Positions 40,305 to 63,044 of a DNA stretch of 64,000 bases are shown here, piece after piece (positions within the stretch are counted from its first letter, which is position 1; the number at the start of each line of letters is the position of its first letter). This stretch comes from Nemopilema nomurai (lineage: Eukaryota > Cnidaria > Scyphozoa > Rhizostomeae > Rhizostomatidae), in contig ML133455.1 of assembly GCA_003864495.1 (NCBI GenBank), forward strand, positions 2,356,001-2,420,000. Reading direction: 5' to 3'. The notes beneath the pieces were generated by a model. The model had not been told where the DNA came from, made no database searches, and was given only the letters and a program-made list of their open reading frames with translations. A program made the translations under genes and the position numbers.

Positions 40305-41099
40305 CTAGAAGAATAAAAAATAGAATCAATGAAAGTTATTTAAAATTGAATAGTAATAGTTTGGAGTTATAAGTAACAAAGGAAAAACTAAACAAGGGTG
40401 GCACATGTCATTAAAACACGACGCTTTAATATATCTTAGACAAGTTCTGACACATACGAGTAGTATTCTTTGTGGCATAAAGTTGATCCACCATCTAATC
40501 TCCAAAACTGGGCAGAAAACATAGAAAATTCAAATTTGATACATGGTATTTTGATGCAAATATGGTCAGTGTGGGGAAAAAATTGCGCACAGCGATTTTG
40601 GGAGTAAAAAATTTGCACCCATTTCTACAGCACTGTGAAGGAGTAACCAACAGTTTGAGATTTGGCATGATAAGCCAAAATTTAATGATAGTTGCAATGA
40701 ATACCAAATCCAAAAATAATGCGCCTTTGTTTTTCATTATGTATTTGAAAACCAGAAGCTCCAATTCGCCATGATATCAAGTTTTCCATGACAACGGTAG
40801 ACTTTTCAATTTCTCAGCTCATTGACTGCATTCCAAGGATATTACATTACTTTAGTGTTGAGGTGATCGCCCATAAACAAATACTGTTCCTCCTCTGAAG
40901 TGGCATGTCTAGGGGGGCCTACGCATTTTTCAACCTCAGATTTTCTGAAGTGAGGGGAAAAATGATATTTTTGTTGGAAAAATAGGGTCTGTGTCTGTTC
41001 TTATACCATGTGACAAATGCAAAAATGAGACTTTATTTCACACCCATTTAAATTTGAGATTTCAAAAAATTCTTCTCTTGAAACCTGTTAGTTTAAATA

Positions 41100-41850
41100 A
41101 AAGATGTCACCGTCAACTTCAGCAAGTTTCAAAGAGCTATTTTACACAAGATTAAGGAAAAAAGGATACCAGAAAGCGGTGTGACGGATGACACTTTCTA
41201 CCTAATAATTAAAGAAAATAATGGGAATGAATCAAAGAAAGTAGGTATCAGAAAAAGAGGAAGACCAAGTAAGAATGTTGTTCAAGGAGGCGCAGAATGC
41301 AACATCTCGGCTGGATGGCAACAACAAACTGAATGAAATGTATCAAATGACGTAGCTATCCAGATAATTCAATGCATAGTAATGATTCCCAAAGTGACCC
41401 AAAAGAAACAAATGATGGAAAAGAAGTCAAAGAAGCACAAAACAGCAAAAAAGGTCAGAAATCTGAGGCAAAAACTGAAAACAAAAAACTGCGGCAAAGA
41501 AGCAAACTAAGGAAAGTTCAGCTATGGAAATCTGCCTGATAACGGATCAAATGGATGGGGACAAGAAAGGGCTTTTCTATTTTGTATACTATGGGGACCA
41601 ATCTTATTGGGGGAAAGTACAAAAAAATGTTTGCACAGGACCCTAATGACAGTGCTGACACAGTGAAGAGTAACTTCCTCCGATATTGGGGTGATGGATT
41701 TTGGGATTTTTCCTAATCTGCAAGAAGTTGAAACTGTTCATGTGAAGTACCTGTTTTTATCGCCAATGGCAAGGGATACAAATTTGAAGAAGATTTAGAT
41801 GCACACTCACTATTCAGTACAATATGAAAAAATGCCTTTTGGGGATGCTG
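41100..41850 (+). pseudogene. Possible repeat-encoded protein relic
   Basis: Fragments in shifting frames look coding. One is an AT-hook-like KVGIRKRGRPSK. Then come FYFVYYGDQSYWGKVQK, FAQDPND with FLRYWGDGFWDF, and GKGYKFEEDLDAH. The second part resembles the C-terminal tails of proteins encoded by animal repeat elements, but I cannot name the family. Several in-frame stops and frame changes rule out an intact gene. Confidence 0.3.
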
Positions 41851-43120
41851 AAACCTTTTTTCTTAGCTGTATTCATAGCTTATTGATATATTTGTCTATG
41901 TATTAAGGGTAAATCTTGATTCAAGATATCATTTACCACAATATCAATAATTTTATTGAATCATATTGACATTCTTTGTTAATTAAGAGCTGCAAAATTT
42001 TTTGCCACATGTGCGCATTTTTTTCCCTTCTTGTGGTTAAAAAATCCCCCCAGTTTTTTATTCTTAAAAAATAATCTATTAAAGTTTGGGAAGCAATTTT
42101 TTGCTGCTAAAGGAACTTATCAGGGCTGCATTGTTTCTATACATAATTATTTCCAAAATGTGTGATCGATCGGGAGGGAAACCGAAAATTTCTCAAGAAT
42201 GCGTATTTTTTCCCCCACTTACCATAATTGTTTGAAAAATTGTAAGCACAATACTATAACATCTCGTTTATTTTCTTGTGACAACAACACGGAGTAAGGG
42301 CTTCGGTTTTTATACAGCTTGGCTCAGTATGACTGACTAGTTAATTCAGAGTCACTTCAAGTGGTGGCTTGCTTTCCAATTAATTCTTAAGCATGGTGCA
42401 TCAATGTAAGTAATTTTTTAAGTATACTTCAGTGGAATTCCAGCTTTTTCTCATTTTGTAATACCACCTTCAAAAACTCTATGGTTTCTTTGTGTCAAGT
42501 GTTTGCTCAAGTTTTCTATCATACATAACTTACGGATTTAATAGCTTACACCTTTAATAAGTTACAGCTTTAATAACTTCTAGCTTATAATACTTATATT
42601 ATTATTTTGCTTATTTTTGTGTTATTGGTTGTCGAAACATGTATGTGTGTAAAAGCTTGCTCGCAAGGAACCCCTCTGTTAGAAAAACCCTTTGAAAAAT
42701 GATAAACATCTTAAAACTATACCAGCGTACCTGGGAGAAGTGATGAGGCAAAAATATGTCATAATCCACAACCGTCCCTCTCTACCCTCTACACAATTTC
42801 TTTCAAGGCAAGCATTTCACTTTAAACTAGGCCGGGCTATGGGTTGCCTCGTTTCGAAGCCAGGTGAGGCCTCGAGACCAACAAAACAACAACAGCTTCC
42901 AGTTTCGGGCCTCTAGCTAAAAGATATTTTTTTTATTAGTTAAAAAGGTGCCTGCTGTATGTATTATAGGTTAGTGGTTGTTTTTGCAAAGTTTCAATTC
43001 ATTTTGAAGTTCCTAGCCTTAAATATTGCACCTTTCCGACAAAAAACCGACAAAACCCGAATCGATTTTGCTACATTCTGACGTCACAATGGTCACCACT
43101 CATTTATTGCCATTACAGTA

Positions 43121-43190
43121 CTTATTTAATTATCCGACCCTCGTTTATCCGGATTCCAATTATCCGGTCCGCAAAAAGGGGAGAAAGACC
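43121..43190 (+). repeat. Possible pogo/Tigger-type transposon terminus
   Basis: The sequence TACAGTACTTATTTAATTAT is followed by CCGACCCTCGTTTATCCGG and ATTCCAATTATCCGG. A CAGTA start next to TA and repeated TTATCCGG blocks are typical of pogo-like terminal repeats. I did not find the matching opposite end, so a solo end or truncated copy is likely. Confidence 0.35.
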
Positions 43191-45851
43191 TTAATGAAGA
43201 ATTTTCGACATTTTTGATGATATTTTGGGAACTTTTTTCCTGCTTTTTTTAAAAAAGGTAATTTTATTCTTGTCAACATTGGGACACCCTTTGCTCGTTT
43301 TAGCATAATCTTCAAAGAAACTAAAAATTACACCTTGAAATTTTTATTTGTTATTTTGTGGCAATAAATTGAAGTAATAGTAGGTAGAAACAAGTAGTCA
43401 AAATTCTAAGTGAAAAGATATTTCCAAGAAAATGAACACAGTTGGGGAAAATGTGTTCGGATATTTTCTGAAACAGTGTTTCACAAATGTATGAGTGGCA
43501 TCATTTTTTCTATCGCCATGTTTTCCTGTCAGTTTAAAAGCTTTTCTCATCATGGCAAGAAAGTCTGAGCAAAAATGAAAGAGAGTGTGCCACTCCATTT
43601 AAAATAAGCTAGTTGTTTTAAGCGTAAGACATCGCGCATTCAGCCAAAGATTCATTTGTATTCTTAAAGTATTTAGTGTCTTGCAGTAGTTTGTAATGTG
43701 TGCTTTTTATTTAGCTGGTTTGCTGGCCTCTATCTTTGAAGGAGAGGGGGCAGAGGCGCCGGACGCTTCATGATGGGGCGGGGACAGAAACCCCAGAATG
43801 GCGTCTTATGTTGTCAAAATTAGCTGTTCAAATAAAACGGGAATTGTAGTTTGAAATACGCCTGTTGTGCTCAACAATTCTTTGTACATAGTGTGGTCGT
43901 GGTCATGAGAGCAAAAGGAATCGTTCATCAGTGTGATTGCGGATGAGAAGCAACTCGCTTCCGATGTCTTCTTATAGATGCAATCACTTCGATTCCCTGC
44001 TTACAGCATTACTAAACAGTATCGAACAGGGGCGTTGTGGCCCCAAGAAGAGGCTCGGGGAAAAACAACCATAAAGGGTAAAAGCAAAAATAGCAATGAA
44101 ACGGAAACACAGGTGGTGCCACCAAATTAGAACTGAAAAGGGGGTCTAAAAAGACGTCTAGTGAAATAGGGGAACCCACCATGGTTGGGGCCGACGCGAG
44201 CAAAAATTTGGCAAATGAGCTATCTAGAAGGGCTAAAAATGGACTAAAATGGAATGGCCAAAAGTGGACTCAAATGGACCTAAACTAAATTGACACACTA
44301 TTATACCGCTCAGAAGGGGAAATCTGACGATTCTCAGAAAAAGGAGGTGTCTTGCTAAAATTCTTATGACACTTGGGAAAGCAGAACAGGGTGAGCCACA
44401 AAGGCGAGTCCTTTTCTGCTGATATAAGCGCCTTCTCGTACAAGCTCCCATAAAAATGCCCCCAACAAAAAGCTGCTTTAATAATTGGCATCCGGGGGTT
44501 AATTCTTGAATTCATCGCATTTTTCAAAACAAGGACCCTCCCATCAGTCGTTAAGCTCAAGCCTCATTCTAGCAGGTCATATTTGAGTCTGAGCTTTCAA
44601 ATTACGTTTCAGTCTCAAATCTCAAAATCACTAGTTAATAACCATGAGCTCCAAATCTTATAAAGATAAGAAATTATTTCACAAACCAATTTTTCAGAAA
44701 GGCACCAGTGGGTTAACGGGGTCAGCTGCCCCACCCCAGCTGCCCACGAGAGAGGGAAATGCGCTCCGCTATCTTGCGAACGATATTCAAATTAGACATT
44801 CAGACATTCGCGATAGACACTCGGACTTTGATTAACTCCCATAGAAAAGCCAGAGCAGATAGCGAAAAATAATTTTTCTGAAAGGAAGAATTAAAGAGTC
44901 TTCGCCGATCTGTGGAATTAATTCTCAATTTGAGGCACTCGGCGATAGTAGAAAATGTTGAAAGTTTTAGTGCTCAGCAGACATTCGCTCACAATTTCAA
45001 AAACCTCATTTGAAGATACAGCGGTGACCACAAGCAAAACGAAACACATGTCTAGATCTTAAATGACGAACAACAGGATTTTTTCTCTAAAATTTGGACC
45101 CAATTTGAAAGACTGATTAATCAAGTTCATAAGTCTCCGAGAAAACCTAGCAAATAGTAGGGAAACGAAATCTCTCTCGGTCCAGCAAAACAGGTTTGAT
45201 TCAGGTGAAACTTGGCAAGTCTACTAGATTGAATGTGCTTGAGAGTTTTTGGGTTTCATTAATTTATTTCCATAAACGGCGAATGTCTATTTTGACCTAG
45301 CTCCGCGTACGATAGAGATGAAGCCTTGTAACACGATCTCGAAGGTGCATACACGTTCTTTTGGATGAAACCGGTTTATAAGAAACCTAGTACTACAGCC
45401 CTTACAATTTAAGAAACATTTAGAGCTTAATAATACAACAATTTAAGCACACTGTACCGGGTGTCTCGATTAAAAGTACCCCTGTTTCCATAAGAATAAT
45501 GAACTAGAGATACGATATCAAATCTGACTGCTGTGTTATAAACTTTAACATGCGACGGAAGGCGCAAAATTTGATGTTAAATGCTTATCTAAAAAAACAC
45601 TTTTGAGAAGCTTTTAGTACTAGAAACTAGTGAAAAATTAAGAAACTTTTAGTAGTAGGGCCCAAGCTAGGTTTCTTAGATAGAGAAGTGTAACTCCTGC
45701 AAAACGGGTCGGAATCAGATGAAACTTGGCAAGACTACTACTATTCTTGTATGGCAAAGGTACCAGGTTGCTTTCAAGTAATGTAGAAAACCCAGGGATT
45801 TAGCCACAGAGCTGCCAAGACTGTCACTGCCGAGACAACGCGAAATACATT

Positions 45852-45983
45852 GTGACGTCAAACTTACGTCACAGTGACGTCAAACTTACATCACAGTGAC
45901 ATCAAACTTACATCACAGTGACGTCAAACTTACATCACAGAGACGTCAAACTTACATCACAGTGACGTCAAACTTACATCACA
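45852..45983 (+). repeat. 22-bp tandem repeat with CRE-like core, six copies
   Basis: Six units of GTGACGTCAAACTTACATCACA, most containing the palindrome TGACGTCA (consensus CREB/ATF site). Intergenic, 1.4 kb beyond the CARM1 3' end. Confidence 0.93.
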
Positions 45984-47352
45984 GTGACACAATGCCGAAA
46001 ATTTTGTTGTTGGTTAATTCAATTCAATTAGCGAAACTTTAAAAGATATCGAAAAACGAATAACGAATTTGCTGATCAGCATGTTCAGCCCCCTTCGATT
46101 AGCCATTAAATGCAATTGCAAAATTTGGCTGGGGAGGCCCTTCAACTACTGGACAAACCCATAGTTTGAAAGAATCCCGATTCTGTAGCAGAGATACCTC
46201 AGAAAAGAAAACAATGTTAAACCGTGGGCATATTCGCGCATCAGTTAAGTTGCTACTTCAAGGCATCAAACATAGGGCAGCATGAAAAACGTGATATATG
46301 TCGTGTTTAGAATAACGTCCACTTCACGGTATAGCATAAGCAACCATAGTCTTATTCTACTACATAAGTCTGGAAATTACCAGAAAAATCCAATAAGGTG
46401 TAAAAAAGACTGTTACTTTTACAACTGAATTAAGATATTAACACAGTTAAGGTCCATCTATAAGCATAGCATAAAAAACTACAGACGCGAAATTTCACTC
46501 CTTAAGTTTTTCTACTTTGGGACGTTAATAAAAGTTCTACTGGTCAGAGTAATTACAACAATGCTGCTTCGGAGCAAATAGAAAATGGAGTGCCACAAGG
46601 AGCAAGACTGGGGCCAGCAACAAAGTCAGTTGAGACACGTGAGCACCTTAGTCAAAACCCAAAACAAAGGAGAAACCAAACTACAATAAGCAAATGTAGC
46701 AGCTGCACATGATAAACCACATCTTCCGTAATAGTGTAGGGATATTCTGCTGTTAATAAAAAGTGGAATACCAGAAAATGGAGATGCTGTTAGAAGAATA
46801 TCTTAAACTGTCTTAGGAAAAGCCTGGGTTGGTGAGATATTGCTACTGTAAGCCGTATAAAAGAAGACAAATTGCGATAAAAACTGTCAACATTCAGTGT
46901 TCCAGCCAGTGACACGAACTCAGCTGATTCATATAGCTAGCACACTTGCCCTTCTTTCATTGCTGTAAATCCAAATGCCAGCGAATATTGTCTCTAGACA
47001 AAACCTTCCAGTCCACATCTAACAGCCGATTCCATGTGTACCTTGCTTGTACGAAACAGGCCAGTGATTACGAATGATTCCCATTGATCGATGCAAACTT
47101 GTATCAGTGCAACAAGGTGATTTCTTCGACAAACTTGACGGTATCATCCGCAAGGCCGGCTATCAAAACAAAACCAACCAAACGCCTTATAATTGGTCCG
47201 GTGCTCCATCCAAAACACGATATACGAGGAGAGTTAACTTGATTAGTAGAGGTGTCCGATTCAGTTATAAAGACAACTAAACAAATTGTGCCAATCAACC
47301 GCTGATGATTATTCACGATGTCGATCAATTGCAAATGACTAATGGTGATCGA

Positions 47353-56302
<8,950 letters not shown>

Positions 56303-57937
56303 GATATATTTAACAGGCTTAAATGACTAATTAATCAAGAGGCCTAATGTTGTAAGGTCTCCAAAAAAACTGTGGTGGCGCGACTAAACGATTCTACTTA
56401 ATGACCATAGAATGCACACGATGTCTTTATCTGTACGCTTCGACTTGAAATGCACCTGAAAACAATTCAGCAACACAGCATTCTTACAAAGCTAGAAACT
56501 CGTGGCACCCATTCGGAAGGATCCACTTCACTGTGCTGGCCTCTTTCTGGTAACATTTGACCGAGGCTGGAGATTGCCGGAGGGTGAACACACGAGGAGA
56601 GCCCGTTGCTTCGATTTACGATGTCGAAAAATAAACTTCGCAAATACCTCAGCATATATTTGGATGATGATAAAAATAGCTCTTTAAAGTTGAGCACTAT
56701 AAGATACTGCCCGGGCTGAACAGCTAGCCAGGACAGAGGTCAACCCCCGGAAGAGAAATTTGAAGGCCTGCTGATTGTATTGAGCTTTCTAGAAGTTACA
56801 ATGATTAAATGCTAAAGCATAAAAATGCAATAGAAGGGATTGAGAAACATTTCAAGAAAGCTCCCAAACTAAGCCCATCCACAGAAAATCATAGCTAGGT
56901 ACCACCTTTTCTGCACTCATAGGAATTGATGAACAAACAAGATATCAACTCCAATTTTTAACTATTTTGTTACGTTTTTTGCTGTATACTTACCCCTATA
57001 AGAGAGATTGAGGGCAATATAAGAACTTTCTTTATATCTCGGTTGTACAAGGAGAGAGTGAGACGGTGCAAAATGAATTGTGATTTACTTTTGTATAAAA
57101 GTGTCACAAAAGCAAAACTCATCATCCTCTCAATTCAGTTCCATATATCAGGTGCAAGGCCGATGATTAAGAAGCCACATAGATCTAAAGGAAAACCTTA
57201 TAATTAGCTGCTTGGGTGGCACAGAATAGGCAATGAAAAATGACTGCCAGTTTTAACCATGGGGAAGAGAAGGACAATTGTATACAAAGAACTTGCTATG
57301 ATAAGCTATGTACTGGATCATTTTTATAAAGATAAGAAAGCATTCAAATGGATATTTTCAACATTGTTGTGTAGGGTGTTTAGTGAAATTTTCAAATAGG
57401 CCAAGCACCTTTGCCTACGTCACCATGCCAGACCCATTCCACTTTCACGTCTCCTGCCTGAGACATCTACCAACGATTTAACTTCGCTACTGTATATAAA
57501 GGGACTAACATTTTGAAGCCTCACTATGAAATCTCACAACAAGGATAACATCTGCAATAAAGCCTATGAGTGGTATTCGATGATATCACTTCAAAAATTT
57601 AAACTGGTTTTGTGTAATGACATGCCACCCCAGATCTGTAATGACATACTGGTTTTTGAAGGGCAGTGCTTTGACGAGGCTTCAAGTAGCGACATATCCA
57701 GAATGGATTATACAACTTTTGATAATAAAACTCTTGATTAAAACTCTTATGAAATGAAGTTTGCCCAATGTGACTAATGAAACCTGCATACATGGCATAG
57801 ATACAGTTAGTTTATATCATATAAAAAGATAAAATTCGGTTTAACAAACATTATAAACAACATTGCACAAATGTACGGATATCGATATATGGTTTTTCTT
57901 GTAATATATTTGCAAACATGACGCGCTTGTCTTAACT
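56303..57937. other. Intergenic region, CARM1 promoter side
   Basis: CARM1 starts at 56302 and is transcribed leftward, so its promoter should lie here. I see no TATA box or other named element. Two short reading frames (56467-56697 minus, 57526-57741 plus) resemble nothing I know. The serine protease 3' UTR must end in the upper part. Confidence 0.45.
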
Positions 57938-60900
57938 CTAGCAGTTCAAATAGTGATCTATCCACTTTCTGTATTTAGCAACCTCTGTGAACATCATGTA
58001 ATCCTTTCCAGTCTTGCAGTACCGATTTCCCCCGATCACAATGCCTGCAAGAATGGGGCCGTCAAAGGTAGGCCCAGTGCAGACAAGGGGGGAGCCTGAG
58101 TCGCCGATGCAGGTCGACATCGAAGCTGGCTCAAGCACTCCTCCGCAGAAGACAATATTTGTAATTTCTTGTCCGTGTTGTAGCTTGCAGTTAGTTTTTG
58201 TGATCAAAGGAATGTCGATTTCATGGAGGCTTTCTGAGATGGTGTATGTTTTTTGTATGACGTCATCTTCCTTCAGCTCTTGCTGACTCCCCCACCCTAT
58301 GAATCAATGTTTTGAGATAATGCGCATCAATGAAAAGTGTTGTATGAATGCAGTCAAACCGTTCAGAGTTTATACTTGGAAAACTCTACTTTTTTAATGA
58401 AGCTAACTGACATTCGTTTACAAAATATGAAAATCAAAGGTTTTAAGAAAATGGTGGTCTTTAATCCTAAATGCTTGAGAATTCGGGGTTCTGAATTTGA
58501 ATAATCAGCATTTATAGACAAAATTCTAGCAATACACTTCGAAGCCGTAAACTAAATAGTAACAGTATAAGTGTAGTAGAGAATGGAATAGCATAAGCAA
58601 GAACAGAACAGACCTAACACAATTTATCTGCTGATTTGACACATACCATTATTAGGAACACAATACCATGTTTCGTGTTCATCTTCCACAAAAGGTAAAC
58701 TCGTTCGTGGTATGGTAACTGCATTACTAGCTAATTTTCTTTTGCAGAGCAAGTTCTAAGGTTTGTTTGGACAAAATAGGCCCATTGGTCATGCTAGCCA
58801 TTGACTTAGTAAATCAACTCACCAGCCGCTTTACAGTGAGTGTTTGGGAGCTGGCTTATTTCCAAGAAATTGTTCGGAAGCCTGACCACCTCTGTTTGGT
58901 CCTGCCGCACAGAATCATTCAGCATCAGCAAGGCGATGTCGTAGTCCCAATTGAAGTTGCCCTGAGTGGTGGCATTTGGTCCAATCAAGGTGAGATAATC
59001 CTTATACATCACAATCTTCTTTACATTGTATGTGTGTTCAGTGTGCTGTGCTCGTTTGACGCGTCCTGCAAAAATAGTGACGATTTCACATTTTCTTTAA
59101 TGAAAGACAGCCAAACATCGTGCGGACATGATTGCGATTTGATTCACTTCATCTTTCTGGATACCCTTTGTCTCGGCTTCAAGAAAGCTGTGCCACCAAA
59201 AGGTGATTTTTGTCAGTTAGCTTGAAGCATTTCCCCTAGCCAGCTGCTTTCTTACACGGTACAGTACGAGTTACACTACTGTGTAATTATAGATACATAT
59301 TTACATAACATAGCTACAAAGTCTATTGTAGAAACGCTATAAAATAATTTGGTATGACTTGCAACACGAGGTCTCTTATTCCATAGCAGGCTTCACTCTA
59401 GGTTTCTCCAATATAACTTGCTGCTAGGTGTGAAGCGGTGCTCTATGCTGATCGAATGAGGTACCCTATCAAAGGAATTCTTGCCACTGCTCAAGATGCA
59501 TTTGGTTACATTTGGCTTCTACAGTGTAACATTTGACAACGGTGTATCATTTGACAACTGTGTAACATTTGACAACGGTGTGCATGAAAGCCTACATTGA
59601 CTGACTAAACACTCAAAAAAAACATATACAAACTGAAACAGGTGGAAGTTTACATAGAACTATTGGTGAAACTTAAAGTTTGCGTACCTGAGCTGCCTAG
59701 AGAAAAGTTTGCCCTGCTCAAACATAAATGCAGTTACTTGGTTACTGCTCTATGGTTAAATCATGAAAGAGCACGCTACCCTGTGTCGTATGATTGTTGA
59801 CAGTAACACTGTCCATCGACCCCTTGTAAACTTACAATACACAGTAGACATTTATGGTCAATATACAATGTATAGTTTTTGATCCTATTGTTCCACTGTC
59901 TATGTAAACTCAGTCGTAGTTTGACCCTTTTTTAAGAGCGCATGAAACTTGTAATAAGACAAGAGTTTCATGAAAGTATAAGTGTGAAATTAAATTTGTC
60001 AGTGGCAAGGTACCAAATGTTCCTTGACCCTTTGCACGAATCGAAACCGTTCATATAGAACCCGATATGATCCATATCATAAGCCTCCCAGCAGAACCAG
60101 CTCAGCCCAGTAGAGAGTGAAAAATGATCACAATTAAGATTTCCTAAGTGCTCAAGTTGGCAATTCATTTTGACACAGCTTTTGTGCCTAGAATAAGTCA
60201 CATGTTTTGTATGAAAATTTCTCAAGCCCGCGGAAAGACAGAGAAATGACATATGAGGCTTTAAACGTACTTATCTATGCCAAAGATTTAGTTATACCAA
60301 GCTCGTTTAATAGGAATATTATGTCCTCTAGCTTGAGTTCAATCCAGACACACACTGACCTGCTCTAGATTATATATTTGTGACGCACCCAACCTGCATC
60401 CAAAGTGGACTAGCTTTGGTTAAAAATCTTAAGACGAGTTGGTTCAATCTTAACGGAACACGGTTAACTTTCCGATATCTTGCTTAACCTTAGCTAAAGC
60501 CTGGTTTCCCCATGGCCGTCAGGATTCTCGCACACATTATCTCGACGAATGATCATATGGAAACAAGGCTTGAGTGTTTTGATGCGCAAACACTTGAAAG
60601 TAAAAAGAAAGTGAACAGAATGCCAAGAGAGGTTCTTAATGAAGAAAAAATCTAAATCCGGATTCGCAAATAAAGCCAACATTTTACTTGCTCCGATTTT
60701 GCCACAAGAAAAATTAGAAATGGAAGCCTATTAAGAAAACTTAGTTCCCACCACCAGTAACCATAGAAATGTATTCACTACTCTTCGTGTCTATTTTGAT
60801 CACACGAAAAGATTATTAACATTTGTGGTCCTCTAATTAAGCTCTTATCAACTGTACATCATGAGAACATAATGGCCCCAAAGAACTTAAGTTTAATAGA

Positions 60901-63044
60901 GGTAACATTATACTCCTACTTGACTTAGCTTTCAATTCAGGACTCAGTCTTGCATCAAAGGTCCGCCTTTTGATAATGGTGCTTGAATAGCGGGCAATAC
61001 ATCAATTGGACATTTCTATTTGCCAACTGCTAAGTGGTTTCAAAGTAGATCTATCTGACTAGACCAAGTTTCCATTCGATACGCCTCTCCGGGATCAAAT
61101 CTAAGCTTTATTTGCCTATGAGTAGCTTGCAAGCTTAAAAGGTCCGAATTTTTATTAAAAAGGATAAGTCTTTTATTCGTGCGTAAAACGTTGATCAAAA
61201 GTGAGACGAAACATTTGCACTGCTCGTGGTATCAATCAAGACCACACAGGGCTAAGGTGAAGACCCCCGTGTCATTACACAACCTCTTTCCAGACCCTTG
61301 TAATGCGACTAGGGAAACGAGGTGGCCCTGCAGAGGCCACCACCTCGCAACTGTTTCGGCTTATTTTTCCACTATGTTGTGGTCCCTTCCAGAGAAGACA
61401 AAATGCGGTGCTCGCACCACTAAACGCTGTGATAAGGCCCTTGCACCCAATCCTTTGTTGCCTTAAACTTCTTTTACTGTTTTGGCTATCGGGTCAAATG
61501 TTATTCTTACAGCATGATACGCGACATCTGTCACCTCCAAATACACATTCAAGAAAGTAGGCAGCACTTACCAACAGTCACCGAAAGGAATTCTGGGTAC
61601 TTGTAGATGTCTTCGACGCAATGCGCAGCGGTCAGAACCCAGTTCCTAGCAATTATAGATCCTCCGCAGGTCTTCCATTGAGGATAGGGCTGATGGAAGT
61701 TCAAGTAAGCAATGAAACGCCACTCATTATAGGCCGCTTCTCTTCCCTCGATCATTCTACGGTTTCTCGACATAGGCTTTTCTCTTGACAGAGACCTGGA
61801 AAGGCAATCGTATTACTGAGAGCAATTGTAGGCCAATAGAGACGGATAGAGGAAGTTGGAGATGTATAGAGGAAGTTTTTAAAGAAGATCTAGGGTGGCA
61901 ACAACGGGGTAGCAGCCAATTCTAAAAGTTTCAGATTGCTTAATGATTGGAAAATTTTCACAAAGAATGTCTATTAGAAAAATGGTAGAACCTCTTTTAC
62001 TTATGAAAGGTTTTCTTTGCGTGGTTATCTACAACCAATGGCCACGCCTAGCCTCAGTTATCAAGAAAGATTTTTTGACGTTTTCATATTTTGAGGAGTG
62101 TCACACAAAAAAGTGCGAAACTCGTGTTTTTGCCGTTTCTCGCAATCGTGTATTTTTGCACCATGAGAAATAAATGTTGAATCTATTATATATTAAATAA
62201 TGGAATTTGGTAAATGAGCAAAAATAGATTATAAAAATGCTACTGATGTCGCCCGAGTATCTCCTGGACCAAATCAGAGCCAGCATTGGTCCAGATTGTG
62301 GAAACGTATCCCTAAATGACATGCACGCCTGCTAGATGGAGAAGTCAAGACTCCATGTTGCTCTTCTTAAATAGCATTATCCTGGCACTTTAAACTAAAT
62401 TATATTGACTAAGGAAAAAGGAGGCAAAGGCATTGCCATTAATTGTCTTTCGGGCCTTTTGATAGATCATAGCATTTTCAGCAAGGAATTTGTTGATGAA
62501 AGTATCGGCGTTGTATGCTTTTTTTACGAAACTGTGTTGGAAAAATAACACTTGTTTCCCGATTTGCCTGCTTTCTCAATGTTTGGGTTACAAGACACTT
62601 TGCTTCATTTCTGAGATTTTGCTCCGAGTAGCAGTATGTTGCTTTGCATTCTTATTGTCCCGTGAGCTTAGTTATCGCACAACGCTTGATCAGAAACTGA
62701 TCTACATACTTTACAATTACACAATTTCTCCAAAATCATACATTCATTAAACTTAATTTCAAGATATGTTGTCGTTATGAACAAGTCTCGAAAGTGTCGA
62801 AAGCAGAATTAATTTTCGATATCATACTTTGATGAGTCATCAATTAAGTCGAAGAGCAATGCTCCCTTACGGTTGATCAAATTGTCAGGGCAATTCACTT
62901 ATCATGTAAGTCAATCCTGCTATTCGCCAATAAAGACATCACAAGTGCATAAACAACGGATCCAACAAACCTTGCAGTGGTAGCTTCGGCCAGAATCGTC
63001 AGCACAGCTACCAGCAACATCAATCTCATTGTCCGTCGCCCCAT
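57938..63044 (-). CDS. Secreted chymotrypsin-fold serine protease (S1A), atypical
   Basis: Four phase-consistent exons, 62971-63044, 61572-61795, 58823-59065 and 57938-58296, give 299 residues. Exon 1 is a signal peptide (MRLMLLVAVLTILAEA). Exon 2 carries a dibasic activation region SRNRR followed by MIEGREA, where most relatives have R/IVGG, and LTAAHC with the catalytic His. Exon 3 has the catalytic Asp in DYDIALL. Exon 4 starts at GWGS and has the catalytic Ser in CIGDSGSP. All three catalytic residues are present. Odd features: Met at the new N-terminus position, GDSGSP instead of GDSGGP, Ser at the expected S1-base position (chymotrypsin-like), and IGG in place of SWG on the S1 wall. Activity is therefore possible but not assured. 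The start could also be the downstream ATG (MRLML) within the same exon. Confidence 0.9.
59524..59581 (+). repeat. 18-bp tandem repeat, three copies
   Basis: Three near-identical copies of an AACATTTGACAACGGTGT-type unit, in the serine protease intron 59066-61571. Confidence 0.75.

Larger units (their letters stand above)
40305..47352. other. Gene-poor region between RAD17 and CARM1
   Basis: No intact gene recognised. Contents noted: a decayed coding relic at about 41100-41850, a possible pogo/Tigger-type terminal sequence near 43121, two copies of a GAAACTTGGCAAG-containing repeat near 45199 and 45721, and a 22-bp tandem repeat at 45852-45983. RAD17 promoter elements probably lie just above 40305, but I cannot point to specific sites. 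CARM1 3' UTR must lie below 47353; no canonical poly(A) signal was obvious. Confidence 0.5.

Noticed and set aside
56467..56697. 76-codon minus-strand frame upstream of CARM1
   Set aside because: Not recognisable and overlaps the likely promoter area.
57526..57741. 71-codon plus-strand frame between CARM1 and the protease
   Set aside because: No family resemblance, no splice or promoter context seen; likely chance.
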